A stretch of DNA of 64,000 nucleotides, from contig JAJPKM010000011.1 of assembly GCA_021323735.1 (NCBI GenBank), positions 1 through 64,000 of the forward strand, read 5' to 3'. Positions 8,782 through 17,554 of the stretch are shown here, piece after piece. The number at the start of each line of letters is the position of its first letter. The stretch's first letter is position 1. The position numbers and the translations under genes were made by a program. The notes under the pieces were generated by a model. The model saw nothing but the letters and a program-made list of their open reading frames with translations, searched no databases and was not told the DNA's origin. The DNA comes from Gammaproteobacteria bacterium (lineage in GTDB: Bacteria; Pseudomonadota; Gammaproteobacteria; Steroidobacterales; Steroidobacteraceae).

Positions 8782-9693
8782 ATGATGTCGGCCATTCGCC
8801 TTCCCGCGACCCTGCAGCGCCGCCTCGACGCGACCGTGAACTCGCTCTTGTATGGCGTATCTTCGGGTCAGAACGAGTTCAATCGGCCGTTCAAAGAGGA
8901 AGCGCTGGTCTCGGCGAACTCAGTGTCGTGGCGGATCTTCAAGAATCCCGTCGCGCTATTCGTCGGTGGAACCGCCGCCGTCATACTCGAATTGGCGGAG
9001 CCTTCGGTGCGCGCCGGTATCTGGGAGTATTCTTCGTTCCGCAAGCATCCCTTGGGCCGTCTGCAACGCACGGGGTTGGCGGCGATGATCACCGTCTACG
9101 GCGCACGCAGCGTCGCCGAGCCCATGATCGCGCGCATCGTGCGCATGCATGCGGGGGTCCAGGGCAAGACACCCGATGGCGCGAGCTATTCGGCCAACGA
9201 TCCACGACTGCTCACCTGGGTGCACGCCACCGCCGCTTTCGGCTTTGGTGCGGCGTACCACCGCTATGTCCGCCCCTTAGGCGAGGATGAGTTCGATCGC
9301 CTGTATGCGGAGGGAATTCCGGTATCGCGGCTGTATGGCGCGGTGGACCCCCCGAACTCTGCCGCAACGATGCAAGGCCTTTTCGAATCGGCTGCCACGC
9401 ACCTCGCCCCTTCCCCGATTATCTTCGAGTTCCTGAAAATCATGCGGGAAACGCCAGCCCTTCCCCGCCCGCTCCATTGGGTACAACCGATGTTGGTACG
9501 CGCCGCGGTGGAACTCATTCCCGATTGGATTCGCGATCGCCTGAGGCTGTCGTCCGGCTACGGACTCGATCGACATGAACTCTGGCTGACGAAATTGCTC
9601 GGCGCTTCCTCGGACCGTATCGTTCTGCCCGCAAGTCCCGCCGTTCAATCTTGTATTCGCCTCGGGCTGCCGATGACTTATTTGTTCAGGTAG
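8782..9693 (+). CDS. MpaB-type oxygenase (DUF2236)
   Basis: The 303-residue protein matches the MpaB/rubber-oxygenase-like DUF2236 family. Conserved segments are EFNRPFKEEALVSANSVSWR, HPLGRLQRTGLAAM, then NDPRLLTWVHATAAFGFGAA (the DPxLLxWVH block) and GDxxFDRLYAEGIPVSRLYG-like sequence. Family members are b-type heme proteins; in MpaB and latex-clearing oxygenases they cleave carbon-carbon double bonds of prenyl chains. The heme His ligand is not certain from sequence alone. The gene lies 43 bases after the winged-helix regulator on the same strand and may belong to its operon. The stop codon falls inside a short tandem-repeat tract. Confidence 0.75.
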   Translation: MMSAIRLPATLQRRLDATVNSLLYGVSSGQNEFNRPFKEEALVSANSVSWRIFKNPVALFVGGTAAVILELAEPSVRAGIWEYSSFRKHPLGRLQRTGLAAMITVYGARSVAEPMIARIVRMHAGVQGKTPDGASYSANDPRLLTWVHATAAFGFGAAYHRYVRPLGEDEFDRLYAEGIPVSRLYGAVDPPNSAATMQGLFESAATHLAPSPIIFEFLKIMRETPALPRPLHWVQPMLVRAAVELIPDWIRDRLRLSSGYGLDRHELWLTKLLGASSDRIVLPASPAVQSCIRLGLPMTYLFR

Positions 9694-9789
9694 CAGTACA
9701 GGTAGCGGTGCAGGTACGAGTACAGGTCGGGTATAAGTACAGGTCAGGGTTCGGATCGGGGTGAAGGTAGGGATACGGTTGGGGTACGG
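9687..9789. repeat. Imperfect 12-bp CAGGT tandem repeats between convergent genes
   Basis: Units starting at 9687, 9699 and 9711 read caggtagcagta, caggtagcggtg and caggtacgagta. Longer drifting units follow at 9723 and 9740, then GGT-rich sequence up to the next gene. The stop codon (9691-9693) of the oxygenase gene lies inside the first unit. The tract fills the whole gap between two convergent genes. Confidence 0.7.
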
Positions 9790-10050
9790 CTAACCTTTCA
9801 GCGGGTGGCCGTCAGGCAATTTGTGGGCATACCAGGTCGCCAGCCGATGCCGGATCGTCTTCTCGCTCACTTGATCCTCGGGCATGGGCGCAATCACCTT
9901 GTCGTGCACCAGCAGGCGATACACATACAACGCCTTGTCGCTGGCAGAATCGGTGGCCTCGAACTCAACCGCCTTACGGCCTTCCGCATATTCGACGCCC
10001 GCGAGCAATGCCGCCTTGAACAACTCCGATTCGTGCTTGAGCTTTTTCAC
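9790..10050 (-). CDS. DUF5062-family protein
   Basis: From a GTG at 10048-10050 the 86-residue product reads (M)KKLKHESELFKAALLAGVEY and ends with the block SEKTIRHRLATWYAHKLP. This is the short, all-helical DUF5062 family, which I know from Gammaproteobacteria and which has no assigned function. I chose the GTG because it overlaps the stop of the upstream acylase gene (GTGA) and matches the family N-terminus; the longer ATG frame adds Arg-rich residues that come from the neighbouring gene. The coupling suggests co-translation with the acylase, though the two functions need not be linked. Confidence 0.75.
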   Translation of the reverse strand: MKKLKHESELFKAALLAGVEYAEGRKAVEFEATDSASDKALYVYRLLVHDKVIAPMPEDQVSEKTIRHRLATWYAHKLPDGHPLKG

Positions 10051-12488
10051 GGCCCGGCCGGCATGAGGTGGATACGATCTTCGGCGTCGCGCTCGACGGC
10101 GGCACGGCTGAACCTCAACGGCACATAGGAGCCTTCGGCCCACATGGGGAATAAATCCCGGTAGTGCGCACTCATGGGGTCATCCGATTGGCCGGGCGTA
10201 TTGATAACCACTGAATTATCCCACGCACCCACATCCATCACCATGCGCACCGAGGCCCCCGCGATTACGGAGAAGTCGGATGGGCGGTAGGATTGGGCGC
10301 GCGGCGTGGAAGAGGAGCCCGGAGTCTCGAGCGGTCCGACCGACATCTGCGCGCGCAGCTCCGGGTCGGCCAGGACGGCGGCGGCAGGCTCGAACATCGC
10401 GCGGTGCAGCCGACCCCATGTCCACGACGTCATGATAGGTCCCAGGAGTTGCCTCAAGTCCGCGAGCGCTGCGCCCAAACTGTCCAGCAGGATGGCATCG
10501 CGTGCCCCCGCGGGATCCGCGCCCAATGCACCATCGGGATGTTCGAGATAGCCGATCACAGCCTCCAGATGGGGGTCCCCGATGAGTTTACGCGCGGCCT
10601 CCGGGGTCGCTTTTGCCACCGTTGCCTTGCCGAGGTACTTCGTCGCCCATACCTCGTAGATCGCGGCAGCCGTGCTGGATGTGCTCTCCTCATGATCCCA
10701 GCTCTTGAGCAGCGCGAGCGCCTGCGCGACATCGGCGTCCTGCGAATTCAAGGATGCCAGCAACGCGACCGCACGGCGTGACTGGGTGCTTACCGCGTCG
10801 GTCTGGATCGCCATCGAATCGGCCAGGGTCATTTTGGGGTTGGCGCGCAGCAGCTCGTCGATGCGCTCGATGCGCGATCGATCGGTCCACTCGAACGCGA
10901 TGCGCCTCTGCTCGTTGGGGAACCCTTCGGGCAAGTTCATCTCGTTCGCGGTCGCCAAGAACCCATCGCTCGGGTTGTACCTCCAGGGCAGCACGTCCTT
11001 GCCGTGGAAGCCGGCCCATTCATAACGGCCGTCTCCCGGAACCGGCATGAGGCCGTCCCAATTCTTCCGTACCGGGACGCGGCCCGCGGCCGCCCAGCCG
11101 ATGTTACCCCTCACATCCGCATAAACGATGTTGAGCGGCGGTGCGCCCCACTGGTCGCCGGCTGCCTTGAAGTCATCCCAGGTTTTCGCCATGAGCAGGC
11201 GCGAGGATCCGAAATAGCCCGAAAGTCCGGGCTCGTTCCACACGGTGCGCATCGCGAAGGCACGCCGGTTTGCCGCATCCACCGCCAACACCGGGCCGTG
11301 GCGGGTGAAGCGCAGTTCGACCTCGCGCGTCGCACCTCCCTTCACCTCGATCGACTCGTGCACCACGTGCATTTTTTCCCAGCCGGATTTGTAGCGATAG
11401 CTGTCCGGATCGCCGGCTTTCAGTGCGTAGACATACAAGTCTTCTTGGTCGATGGCGAATATGGTGATGCCGAATGCAATGTCCTCGTTGTGTCCGATGG
11501 AAATGCCCGGCAGCGCCGGTTCACCCGCGCCGATGATATCGAGACCCGGCGCGTTCAATCCGACCACGTAGCGTAGCGACGGTGCGCCGAGCTGGCGGTG
11601 AGGGTCGTTTGCCAGAATGGGCCGGCCCGTCACGGTTCGCGAGGGCGCGATCACCCAATTGTTCGAGCCCTCCATGGACTGCGCATCGATCGCCATCGCC
11701 AATTGCCTCTCGGGGGAAAGGTCTGCGTGCCGTTCGGTTCCGGCAAGCGCATTGAAGTCCACGGCCTTGGTGGCCAGCAGATAATCCTTCAGTACCTCGG
11801 CAGGCACGTCGCAGGGATTGAGGCCGGCGGGGATCACCATGGTGTGGCCCACCGGTTCGATCTTGCGGCGCAGCCGGTCCGCCTTAAGACCTGCCGCGCA
11901 GACGACACGGGCGCGCGCGACCTCCGAGGTGATGTTCGATACCAGCGCATGGCTGCGGATGCGCACGACATCCTCCGCTTTCCAGGTATCGGGCTGACTG
12001 CCGGTCAGCTTGAATTCGATGGGCAGCGGTTTCGCGGCGCTGCGCACTTCGGCGACGTAGGCGTTTACGCCGTCGACGAAGGCCGTGACCCACTCTCTTG
12101 CATTGGCGGCGTATGCGTCCCACTCCTGCGCCATGTCACCCCGATAGAGGAACAGCCGGGCGGCGCGATCCTGATCGACGTAGGTAGGACCTAAGGATTT
12201 CGACAGTAGCCCTAAGCCACGCTTGCGCCATAGATCGATTTGCCACAGCCGATCGCGCGCCGCGTTGTAACCCTGCAGGAAGAAGGCGTCGTGGACGCTG
12301 GCGGCGAAAACATGTGCGATGCCCCAGTGGTCGATCACGATGTCGGCCGGAGCACCGAGGCCTGCAACTTTCCAGCTTTGTTCACGCACGGCCGTCGAGG
12401 CCTCTGCGGCTGCCTGGGCCCGCACCGGCGACGCAAGGTTGAGCGTCAACACCAGCAGTATGAATCCAGTGCCGCCCAGGTACTTCAT
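10047..12488 (-). CDS. Penicillin acylase family N-terminal-nucleophile amidase
   Basis: The 813-residue precursor has a signal peptide (about residues 1-25, ending PVRAQA) and the two-chain layout of periplasmic Ntn amidases. An alpha chain (DHWGIAHVFAASVHDAFFLQ, then NAARDRLWQIDLWRKRGLG) is followed by a spacer, and a beta chain should begin at Ser275 in EGSNNWVIAPSRTVTGRP. After cleavage Ser275 becomes the N-terminal nucleophile, with the supporting block ILANDPHRQLGAP and an Asn/Arg region downstream. Relatives hydrolyse beta-lactam side chains, acyl-homoserine lactones or other N-acyl amides. The substrate here cannot be told, so quorum quenching remains only a possibility. Its stop overlaps the DUF5062 start by 4 bases. 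Confidence 0.88.
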   Translation of the reverse strand: MKYLGGTGFILLVLTLNLASPVRAQAAAEASTAVREQSWKVAGLGAPADIVIDHWGIAHVFAASVHDAFFLQGYNAARDRLWQIDLWRKRGLGLLSKSLGPTYVDQDRAARLFLYRGDMAQEWDAYAANAREWVTAFVDGVNAYVAEVRSAAKPLPIEFKLTGSQPDTWKAEDVVRIRSHALVSNITSEVARARVVCAAGLKADRLRRKIEPVGHTMVIPAGLNPCDVPAEVLKDYLLATKAVDFNALAGTERHADLSPERQLAMAIDAQSMEGSNNWVIAPSRTVTGRPILANDPHRQLGAPSLRYVVGLNAPGLDIIGAGEPALPGISIGHNEDIAFGITIFAIDQEDLYVYALKAGDPDSYRYKSGWEKMHVVHESIEVKGGATREVELRFTRHGPVLAVDAANRRAFAMRTVWNEPGLSGYFGSSRLLMAKTWDDFKAAGDQWGAPPLNIVYADVRGNIGWAAAGRVPVRKNWDGLMPVPGDGRYEWAGFHGKDVLPWRYNPSDGFLATANEMNLPEGFPNEQRRIAFEWTDRSRIERIDELLRANPKMTLADSMAIQTDAVSTQSRRAVALLASLNSQDADVAQALALLKSWDHEESTSSTAAAIYEVWATKYLGKATVAKATPEAARKLIGDPHLEAVIGYLEHPDGALGADPAGARDAILLDSLGAALADLRQLLGPIMTSWTWGRLHRAMFEPAAAVLADPELRAQMSVGPLETPGSSSTPRAQSYRPSDFSVIAGASVRMVMDVGAWDNSVVINTPGQSDDPMSAHYRDLFPMWAEGSYVPLRFSRAAVERDAEDRIHLMPAGP

Positions 12489-12576
12489 CCGATCTCCCGC
12501 ATCGTTATTTCTCGTCCGGCCAGCCGCGCGTACTTACGCTAGACCCGCCGAGTGATCATAGCTCACCACAGATTGT

Positions 12577-13050
12577 TCAGGACTGCAGATGGGCTAGCGG
12601 GATGCGCGCGGTGCGCTTGATGGTGGCGAGCACCACGCTCGATTGCATGTCGCGGACATTAGGCACCCGAATGAGCTTCTTCAGAACCACGTTGCTCAAG
12701 GCATCGAGGTCTTTGCCATAGACCTCGAGAATAAAGTCGTAAGTTCCGGTCATGGCGAAGCACTTCGTGACCTCGTCCATGAGTCGTATCTCGCGTTCGA
12801 AGCGCGCCACCGTTTCATCGGTATGTTCCGTCAATTTCACTTGCACGATGGCCAGCACCGCCAGTCCGACGCGGGCCGGATTGAGTACGGCGGCGTAGCC
12901 CTCAATGGCCCCCTCGGATTCCAGCGTCTTGATGCGGCGAGCGCAGGGAGTCGCAGACAATCCGATGGATTCGGAGAGGTCTACCACAGAGAGGCGACCG
13001 TCGCGCTGCAGCGCGTCAAGTATCTTGGCGTCATAGCGGTCAAAGTTCAT
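12577..13050 (-). CDS. Lrp/AsnC-family transcriptional regulator
   Basis: The 157-residue protein has the standard two-part Lrp build. The N-terminal HTH is MNFDRYDAKILDALQRDGRL, then LSESIGLSATPCARRIKTLE. The C-terminal RAM domain covers about residues 65-150 (VQVKLTEHTDETVARFEREI and CFAMTGTYDFILEVYGKDLD). Lrp-type proteins sense amino acids or related acids and act locally or globally. This one is divergent from the 2-oxoacid dehydrogenase genes, with 129 bases between the starts containing a perfect 19-bp palindrome. The context suggests it controls that dehydrogenase in response to an amino acid, as BkdR does for branched-chain oxoacid dehydrogenase; the specific ligand is not known. Confidence 0.92.
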   Translation of the reverse strand: MNFDRYDAKILDALQRDGRLSVVDLSESIGLSATPCARRIKTLESEGAIEGYAAVLNPARVGLAVLAIVQVKLTEHTDETVARFEREIRLMDEVTKCFAMTGTYDFILEVYGKDLDALSNVVLKKLIRVPNVRDMQSSVVLATIKRTARIPLAHLQS

Positions 13051-13074
13051 TTTTCAATTACTCATTGATGATTT

Positions 13075-13093
13075 ATTAGTGATTATCACTAAT
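13075..13093. promoter_or_regulatory. Perfect palindrome, likely Lrp-family operator
   Basis: ATTAGTGAT-T-ATCACTAAT is a perfect 9-1-9 inverted repeat in an AT-rich gap between the divergent lrp-type gene (start 13050) and the E1 gene (start 13180). Symmetry, location and AT-richness fit Lrp/AsnC operators. Binding is inferred. Confidence 0.55.
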
Positions 13094-13179
13094 ATTTATC
13101 AATTATTCGAGACTTTTTGGCGATTCCTGTCGCCTGCGCTGCATTAGTCTTCGGAATTCCAAAGCCATGAGGGATCGCG

Positions 13180-15279
13180 ATGGTGGCCAGTCTCCGCAAG
13201 ATGCAGCAGGCACCGACGGCGGGCGCCTTCGAGTGGCGCACCGTTCTGCGCCACGTGGCGATTTCGCGCGCACTCGATGATCTTGAAGAATCGACGTTGT
13301 TGCCCGACCGCAAGGTCCTGTACCAATTCTCGGCGCGTGGCCACGATCTTACCCAGGTGCTGCTGAGCACCCAATTGACCGGTGACCAGGACGGCATCGG
13401 CGCCTACTACCGATCGCGGCCGCTGTTGCTCGGCTTAGGGCTTCCGCTGGAGGAGGCCCTTGGATCTACGATGATGCGTGCCGGCGGCATGAGCGACGGA
13501 CGCGACATCGGCGTGGTCTTCAACATGCCGCGCAAGGTGGGTCCGTGCGTCCTGCCCGTATGCGGGGGCGTGGGTGCGCAGTACACGCCGGCGGTGGGAT
13601 GGGCTCAAGCCCTGCGCTATCGCCTTACCCGGCTGGGCGATCAGACTTGCAAGAACAGTATTGCGGTGGCGCATGGCGGAGAAGCATCGACGGCAACCAA
13701 TGGGTTCTGGGCGGCGCTCAATATCGTCACCACCGAACGGCTGCCGTTCTTGTTCTTCATCGAGGACAACGGCTACGGCATTTCGGTCAGTTCCCGCCAT
13801 CAAACGCCGGGGGGCAATATCGCCCGCAATCTCGAGAGCTTTGGCGGGTTGCGGGTGCTGGATGGCGATGGGTCGGACCCGTCGGCCGCCGCTGCGCTCA
13901 TCCAGAGCGCCGTGGCCGGAGTGCGATCGGGAGACGGCCCTGCCCTGATCAGGCTCACGGTACCGCGACTTTCGGGCCACTCCGGACAGGACACCCAGAC
14001 CTACAAGAGCGAGAGCGAAATCGCAGCCGAGAACGCGAAGGATCCGCTTGCCAAGCTGCGCGAGCAATTGGTGCCGCACACGATCAGCGCGGCCGACTGG
14101 GACCGGGAAATGGCCGAGGGCCGTGTCGCCGTAGCTTCTGCACTTGCGGCGGTCGAGCGGCGCCCGACACCCGACGTTTCGCGCATTCAGCGCTACGTGT
14201 TTTCCGAGCACGGCGACGACGGCTCGATCGATCTGCAGCAGCAGGGCGGCCTGCGTTGCGCGGGGGTGATGCCCGCGCCGGGCACGGAGCGGCCCAACCC
14301 GGAGGGTCCGCGCATCAATCTAGTTACGGCGGTGCGCCGCACGCTGGAACATGAACTGAGCACGAATCCTCGATTGCTGATCTTCGGCGAAGACGTCGGG
14401 CGCAAGGGCGGGGTTCATGCCGCAACCCTTGGGCTACAGGAAAAATTCGGCGCGGACAGAGTATTCGACACCAGCCTCTCCGAAGAGGGCATCATCGGCC
14501 GCGCGGTCGGCATGGCGGCCTCGGGCCTCATGCCGGTACCGGAAATTCAATTCCGCAAGTATGCGGATCCGGCCGCGGAGCAACTCAACGACTGCGGCAC
14601 GATGCGTTGGCGCACGGTCAATCGCTTCGCAGCCCCGATGGTGGTGCGCATTCCGGGCGGATTTTTCAAGTGCGGCGACCCATGGCACAGCCAATCGAAC
14701 GAAGTGCAGTGGTTGCACGGCGTCGGCTGGCGCTTGGCCATGCCGTCCAATGCACAGGATGCGGTGGGTTTATTGAGAAGCGCCTTGCGCGGCAACGATC
14801 CCACGATATTCTTCGAACATCGATCGCTGCTCGACTCCGCTTCAGCCCGACGTCCCTACCCCGGCGACGAATTTGTCGTGCCGTTCGGCAAGGCCACTTT
14901 GCTGCGTGAGGGCACCATGCTGACGGTGGTGAGCTGGGGCGCCATGGTGGAGCGCTGCGAGCAGGCTCTCGAGGCCAGCGGCAAATCAGCCGACCTGCTG
15001 GACCTGCGCACCCTCTCCCCCTGGGACCGCGAGGCCACGCTGGCATCGGTGCGCAAGACGGGCCGCTGCCTGATCGTTCACGAGGATACGATGACCGCGG
15101 GCTTCGGCGCGGAAATCGCCGCAGTTCTGGCCAAGGAGGCGTTCTTCGATCTGGACGCGCCGATCGAGCGGCTGGCGATGCCGGATGTTCCGAGTCCGCA
15201 CCATCCGGCGCTGCTCGACGCCGTACTGCCCAGCGTCGAGACCATTACACAGTCGATTGTCGCTTTGTCCGAAATTTAA
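13180..15279 (+). CDS. 2-oxoacid dehydrogenase E1, fused alpha and beta subunits
   Basis: This 699-residue protein joins both E1 chains in one polypeptide. About residues 10-340 are E1-alpha (LYQFSARGHDLTQVLLSTQL, then RSRPLLLGLGLPLEEAL, and thiamine-diphosphate residues around FFIEDNGYGISVSS and VLDGDGSDPSAAAA). About residues 375-699 are E1-beta (INLVTAVRRTLEHEL, FGEDVGRKGGVHAATLGLQE, FDTSLSEEGIIGRAVGMAAS, EIQFRKYADPAAEQL). It decarboxylates a 2-oxoacid and acylates the lipoyl group of E2. The gene sits 2 bases before the E2 gene and divergent from an Lrp-type regulator, as in branched-chain oxoacid dehydrogenase loci. The adjacent paa cluster raises the option of an aryl-pyruvate substrate. 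An E3 gene is not in the window. Confidence 0.9.
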   Translation: MVASLRKMQQAPTAGAFEWRTVLRHVAISRALDDLEESTLLPDRKVLYQFSARGHDLTQVLLSTQLTGDQDGIGAYYRSRPLLLGLGLPLEEALGSTMMRAGGMSDGRDIGVVFNMPRKVGPCVLPVCGGVGAQYTPAVGWAQALRYRLTRLGDQTCKNSIAVAHGGEASTATNGFWAALNIVTTERLPFLFFIEDNGYGISVSSRHQTPGGNIARNLESFGGLRVLDGDGSDPSAAAALIQSAVAGVRSGDGPALIRLTVPRLSGHSGQDTQTYKSESEIAAENAKDPLAKLREQLVPHTISAADWDREMAEGRVAVASALAAVERRPTPDVSRIQRYVFSEHGDDGSIDLQQQGGLRCAGVMPAPGTERPNPEGPRINLVTAVRRTLEHELSTNPRLLIFGEDVGRKGGVHAATLGLQEKFGADRVFDTSLSEEGIIGRAVGMAASGLMPVPEIQFRKYADPAAEQLNDCGTMRWRTVNRFAAPMVVRIPGGFFKCGDPWHSQSNEVQWLHGVGWRLAMPSNAQDAVGLLRSALRGNDPTIFFEHRSLLDSASARRPYPGDEFVVPFGKATLLREGTMLTVVSWGAMVERCEQALEASGKSADLLDLRTLSPWDREATLASVRKTGRCLIVHEDTMTAGFGAEIAAVLAKEAFFDLDAPIERLAMPDVPSPHHPALLDAVLPSVETITQSIVALSEI

Positions 15280-15281
15280 GC

Positions 15282-16562
15282 ATGAACGCCGTTGAAGATG
15301 TGTTGGCCCCGCCGAACGAGGAAGGCACACGCGCCACGATTTTGCGCTGGTGCAAAGCCGTCGGCGACCGCGTCGCCAAGGATGAACCCTTGGTGGAGTT
15401 GGAGACCGACAAGGTCACGGTGGAAGTGCCGGCGCCGGCCAGCGGCACCTTGATCGAAGTACTCAAGCCGGTGAATGCCGAGGTCAGCCCGGACGAGGTT
15501 CTGGCCCGATTGAGGCTGACCGATGCGAGGATTACTGCTTCCACGGCTGCGCGAGATACCGTGCCCCCGGCAGATGCGCGGGAAGCCGTGAAGTCGAACG
15601 AGGAAGCTCCCCCGCCGGCTGCTGCCGCGAGCGGCGCTCGCGAACTCTTGAGCCCCGCGGTTCGACGTTTGCTGCGGGAACATTCCATTGCCCCCGAGAA
15701 CATCAAGGGCACGGGCCGAGGCGGCCGAGTGACCGCCGAAGACGTGGCACGGCATGTCTCCAATGGGCGCACCTCTGGTGCGCAGCCCGTCGGCGCGCAA
15801 CCCGCGGACGCGCGAATCCAGTCGCCCCCGGTTGCCGATGCGGCGACGTCGACCAGGGTCCCCCACACCGCCATTCGACGGCGTGTGGCCGAACACATGG
15901 TGCGCAGTCTCGCCGACGCTCCCCATGTCACCACACTCTTCGAGGCGGACCTGACGCGCGTACTTCAAGCGCGCGCCTTACATGCGCCGACGTTTGAATC
16001 CCGCGGCACACGATTGACGCTGACGGCATACTTCATCGCCGCCTGTGCTCGCGCATTGCAGGCCATCCCCGAGGTGAACGCGACGTTCCATCAGGATGCC
16101 ATGGAGCTGCATGGCGACGTGAACATCGGCGTCGGGACGGCCCTCGGAAATAAGGGCTTGATCGTGCCCGTCATTCACCGCGCCCAAACGTTGAACCTGT
16201 TCGAGATCGCGGAGCGCCTCAACCGGCTGGTCGATGCGGCGCGCGCGGGCACACTCGCGCCGCAGGAGGTGCGCGGCGGCACTTTCACGATCTCGAATCA
16301 CGGTGTCGGCGGAAGCCTGCTCGCGGCGCCGATCGTCATCAATCAACCGCAGGTAGCGATCCTCGGCGTCGGTAAAGTCGAACGCCGGATCCGCGTGATC
16401 GAAGCCGGCGGCAGCGAATCCATCGCCGTGCGCTCCATGTGCTATCTGACCTTGACGATCGATCACCGTGCGCTCGATGCATTCCAGGCCAACGCCTTCC
16501 TGAAACTAGTGGTCGAAACCCTGGAGCAGTGGCCGCAGACCGCCGAACCTAAGCATGACTGA
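15282..16562 (+). CDS. 2-oxoacid dehydrogenase E2, dihydrolipoyl acyltransferase
   Basis: The 426-residue protein has one lipoyl domain (about residues 3-78; ELETDKVTVEVPAP with lipoyl-Lys44) and an Ala/Pro/Glu-rich linker. A peripheral subunit-binding domain follows (about 125-162; SPAVRRLLREHSIAPENIKG), then a second linker and the trimeric catalytic domain from about residue 190. The active-site block is TIDHRALDAFQANAFL with His395 and Asp399; the residue after Asp is Ala where many E2 proteins have Gly. It moves the acyl group from E1 to CoA. The gene follows E1 by 2 bases. Its last 57 bases overlap, on the opposite strand, the end of paaX. Confidence 0.92.
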   Translation: MNAVEDVLAPPNEEGTRATILRWCKAVGDRVAKDEPLVELETDKVTVEVPAPASGTLIEVLKPVNAEVSPDEVLARLRLTDARITASTAARDTVPPADAREAVKSNEEAPPPAAAASGARELLSPAVRRLLREHSIAPENIKGTGRGGRVTAEDVARHVSNGRTSGAQPVGAQPADARIQSPPVADAATSTRVPHTAIRRRVAEHMVRSLADAPHVTTLFEADLTRVLQARALHAPTFESRGTRLTLTAYFIAACARALQAIPEVNATFHQDAMELHGDVNIGVGTALGNKGLIVPVIHRAQTLNLFEIAERLNRLVDAARAGTLAPQEVRGGTFTISNHGVGGSLLAAPIVINQPQVAILGVGKVERRIRVIEAGGSESIAVRSMCYLTLTIDHRALDAFQANAFLKLVVETLEQWPQTAEPKHD

Positions 16563-17447
16563 GGGGTCGGCCGGCGGCAACGGTCCCGCGAGCGTTGCCG
16601 CAACCCGCGACAGGTGAACCTCCGAGGCTTCGAACACGCGCGAATAAATATCGCGGCATAAGGCCGCGGCCTGCACGCCCGGCCAGTCGGCCCGCAACAG
16701 CTGCGCCGGCAGCAGCGGATCGCGCAGATGCAGGCGCCGATATTCATGAATCAGCAGCGTGCGCACCAGGAAGGCGTCCCGCGGCACGGCATCAGCGCGG
16801 CGCCTAAGTTCGGCGTACACCGCCGCGAAACGCCTGACGAAGCGCCGATACCGCATCCCCAGATCTTCAAGATTCCATCCCAATTCGATCACGCGCTGCG
16901 GCGCGTCGTCCGCGGCCGGCGCCGCATCGAAGGCAATCACCGGAGCCAGGACTCCCGCGGAGCGACGCTGCGCGCGCAGCGCTCGGGGATCGAATTCCGG
17001 ATGCGCAAAAACACCGGCGGAAATTTGCCCGAATCCTCGCCACACCAGTTCTTCGCGAATGGCGCGCCGCTGAGCGGCGCGCATCGGAGGCACGACGATC
17101 AAGGTCCAGCGGCCGGACCAGCGCGCGTCCGGTTCGCTGTAAATGCGCTTCGTCGCCTCGGCGAAGCGCTCACGGCCGTTCTTCGAGAGGTGGTACTCGC
17201 TGAGCTTGCCCACGCGGCGTCCCTCGAGCCAGCCGTCCTGCGCCAGCCGTGCGGTTGCGGTGCGCACCAGGCGCTCATTCAACCCGAACGGCGCCGCCAA
17301 TTCGATCAGGCTGCCCAGCGCGATTGCACCGCCCCGCGGCGTGATGGCATCCCCGAAGACGGTCACGATGAGCGATCCGCCGCGTAAGGGCCGCTGCCGG
17401 CGAAAGCCGGCCACCAGTCGGGCGGCGGTGAGGGGAAATTCGGCCAT
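16506..17447 (-). CDS. paaX: PaaX-family repressor of phenylacetate degradation
   Basis: The 313-residue protein matches PaaX. It has an N-terminal winged-helix domain (SLIVTVFGDAITPRGGAIAL and FGLNERLVRTATARLAQDGW), a central effector region (ARWSGRWTLIVVPPMRAAQR and EELVWRGFGQISAGVFAHP) and a C-terminal domain ending LLIHEYRRLHLRDPLLPAQL, then WPGVQAAALCRDIYSRVF. In known systems it represses paa promoters and is released by phenylacetyl-CoA. I start at ATG 17445-17447, where the family N-terminus begins. It is divergent from paaA with a 107-base shared control region. Its 3' end overlaps the E2 gene antisense for 57 bases, an unusual convergent arrangement. Confidence 0.93.
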   Translation of the reverse strand: MAEFPLTAARLVAGFRRQRPLRGGSLIVTVFGDAITPRGGAIALGSLIELAAPFGLNERLVRTATARLAQDGWLEGRRVGKLSEYHLSKNGRERFAEATKRIYSEPDARWSGRWTLIVVPPMRAAQRRAIREELVWRGFGQISAGVFAHPEFDPRALRAQRRSAGVLAPVIAFDAAPAADDAPQRVIELGWNLEDLGMRYRRFVRRFAAVYAELRRRADAVPRDAFLVRTLLIHEYRRLHLRDPLLPAQLLRADWPGVQAAALCRDIYSRVFEASEVHLSRVAATLAGPLPPADPSVMLRFGGLRPLLQGFDH

Positions 17448-17554
17448 GGTGCAGCGCTTATTCCAAGGGGTTCTTTTATGACACAAAAAACATTGCACTT
17501 CCAATTTTTACGTATCATTATTGACACGCTGGATAAAACCGGAGGCTTGAGGTC
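17448..17554. promoter_or_regulatory. paaX-paaA divergent control region
   Basis: This gap between paaX and paaA is AT-rich. The minus strand holds TGATACGT at 17510-17517, close to the TGATTCGT-like core that I recall for E. coli PaaX sites. For paaX, TTGGAA and TCATAA on the minus strand, 17 bases apart, could serve as -35/-10. For paaA, TTGACA occurs at 17521-17526 but no convincing -10 follows at proper spacing. GGAG precedes the paaA start by 12 bases. Confidence 0.4.
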
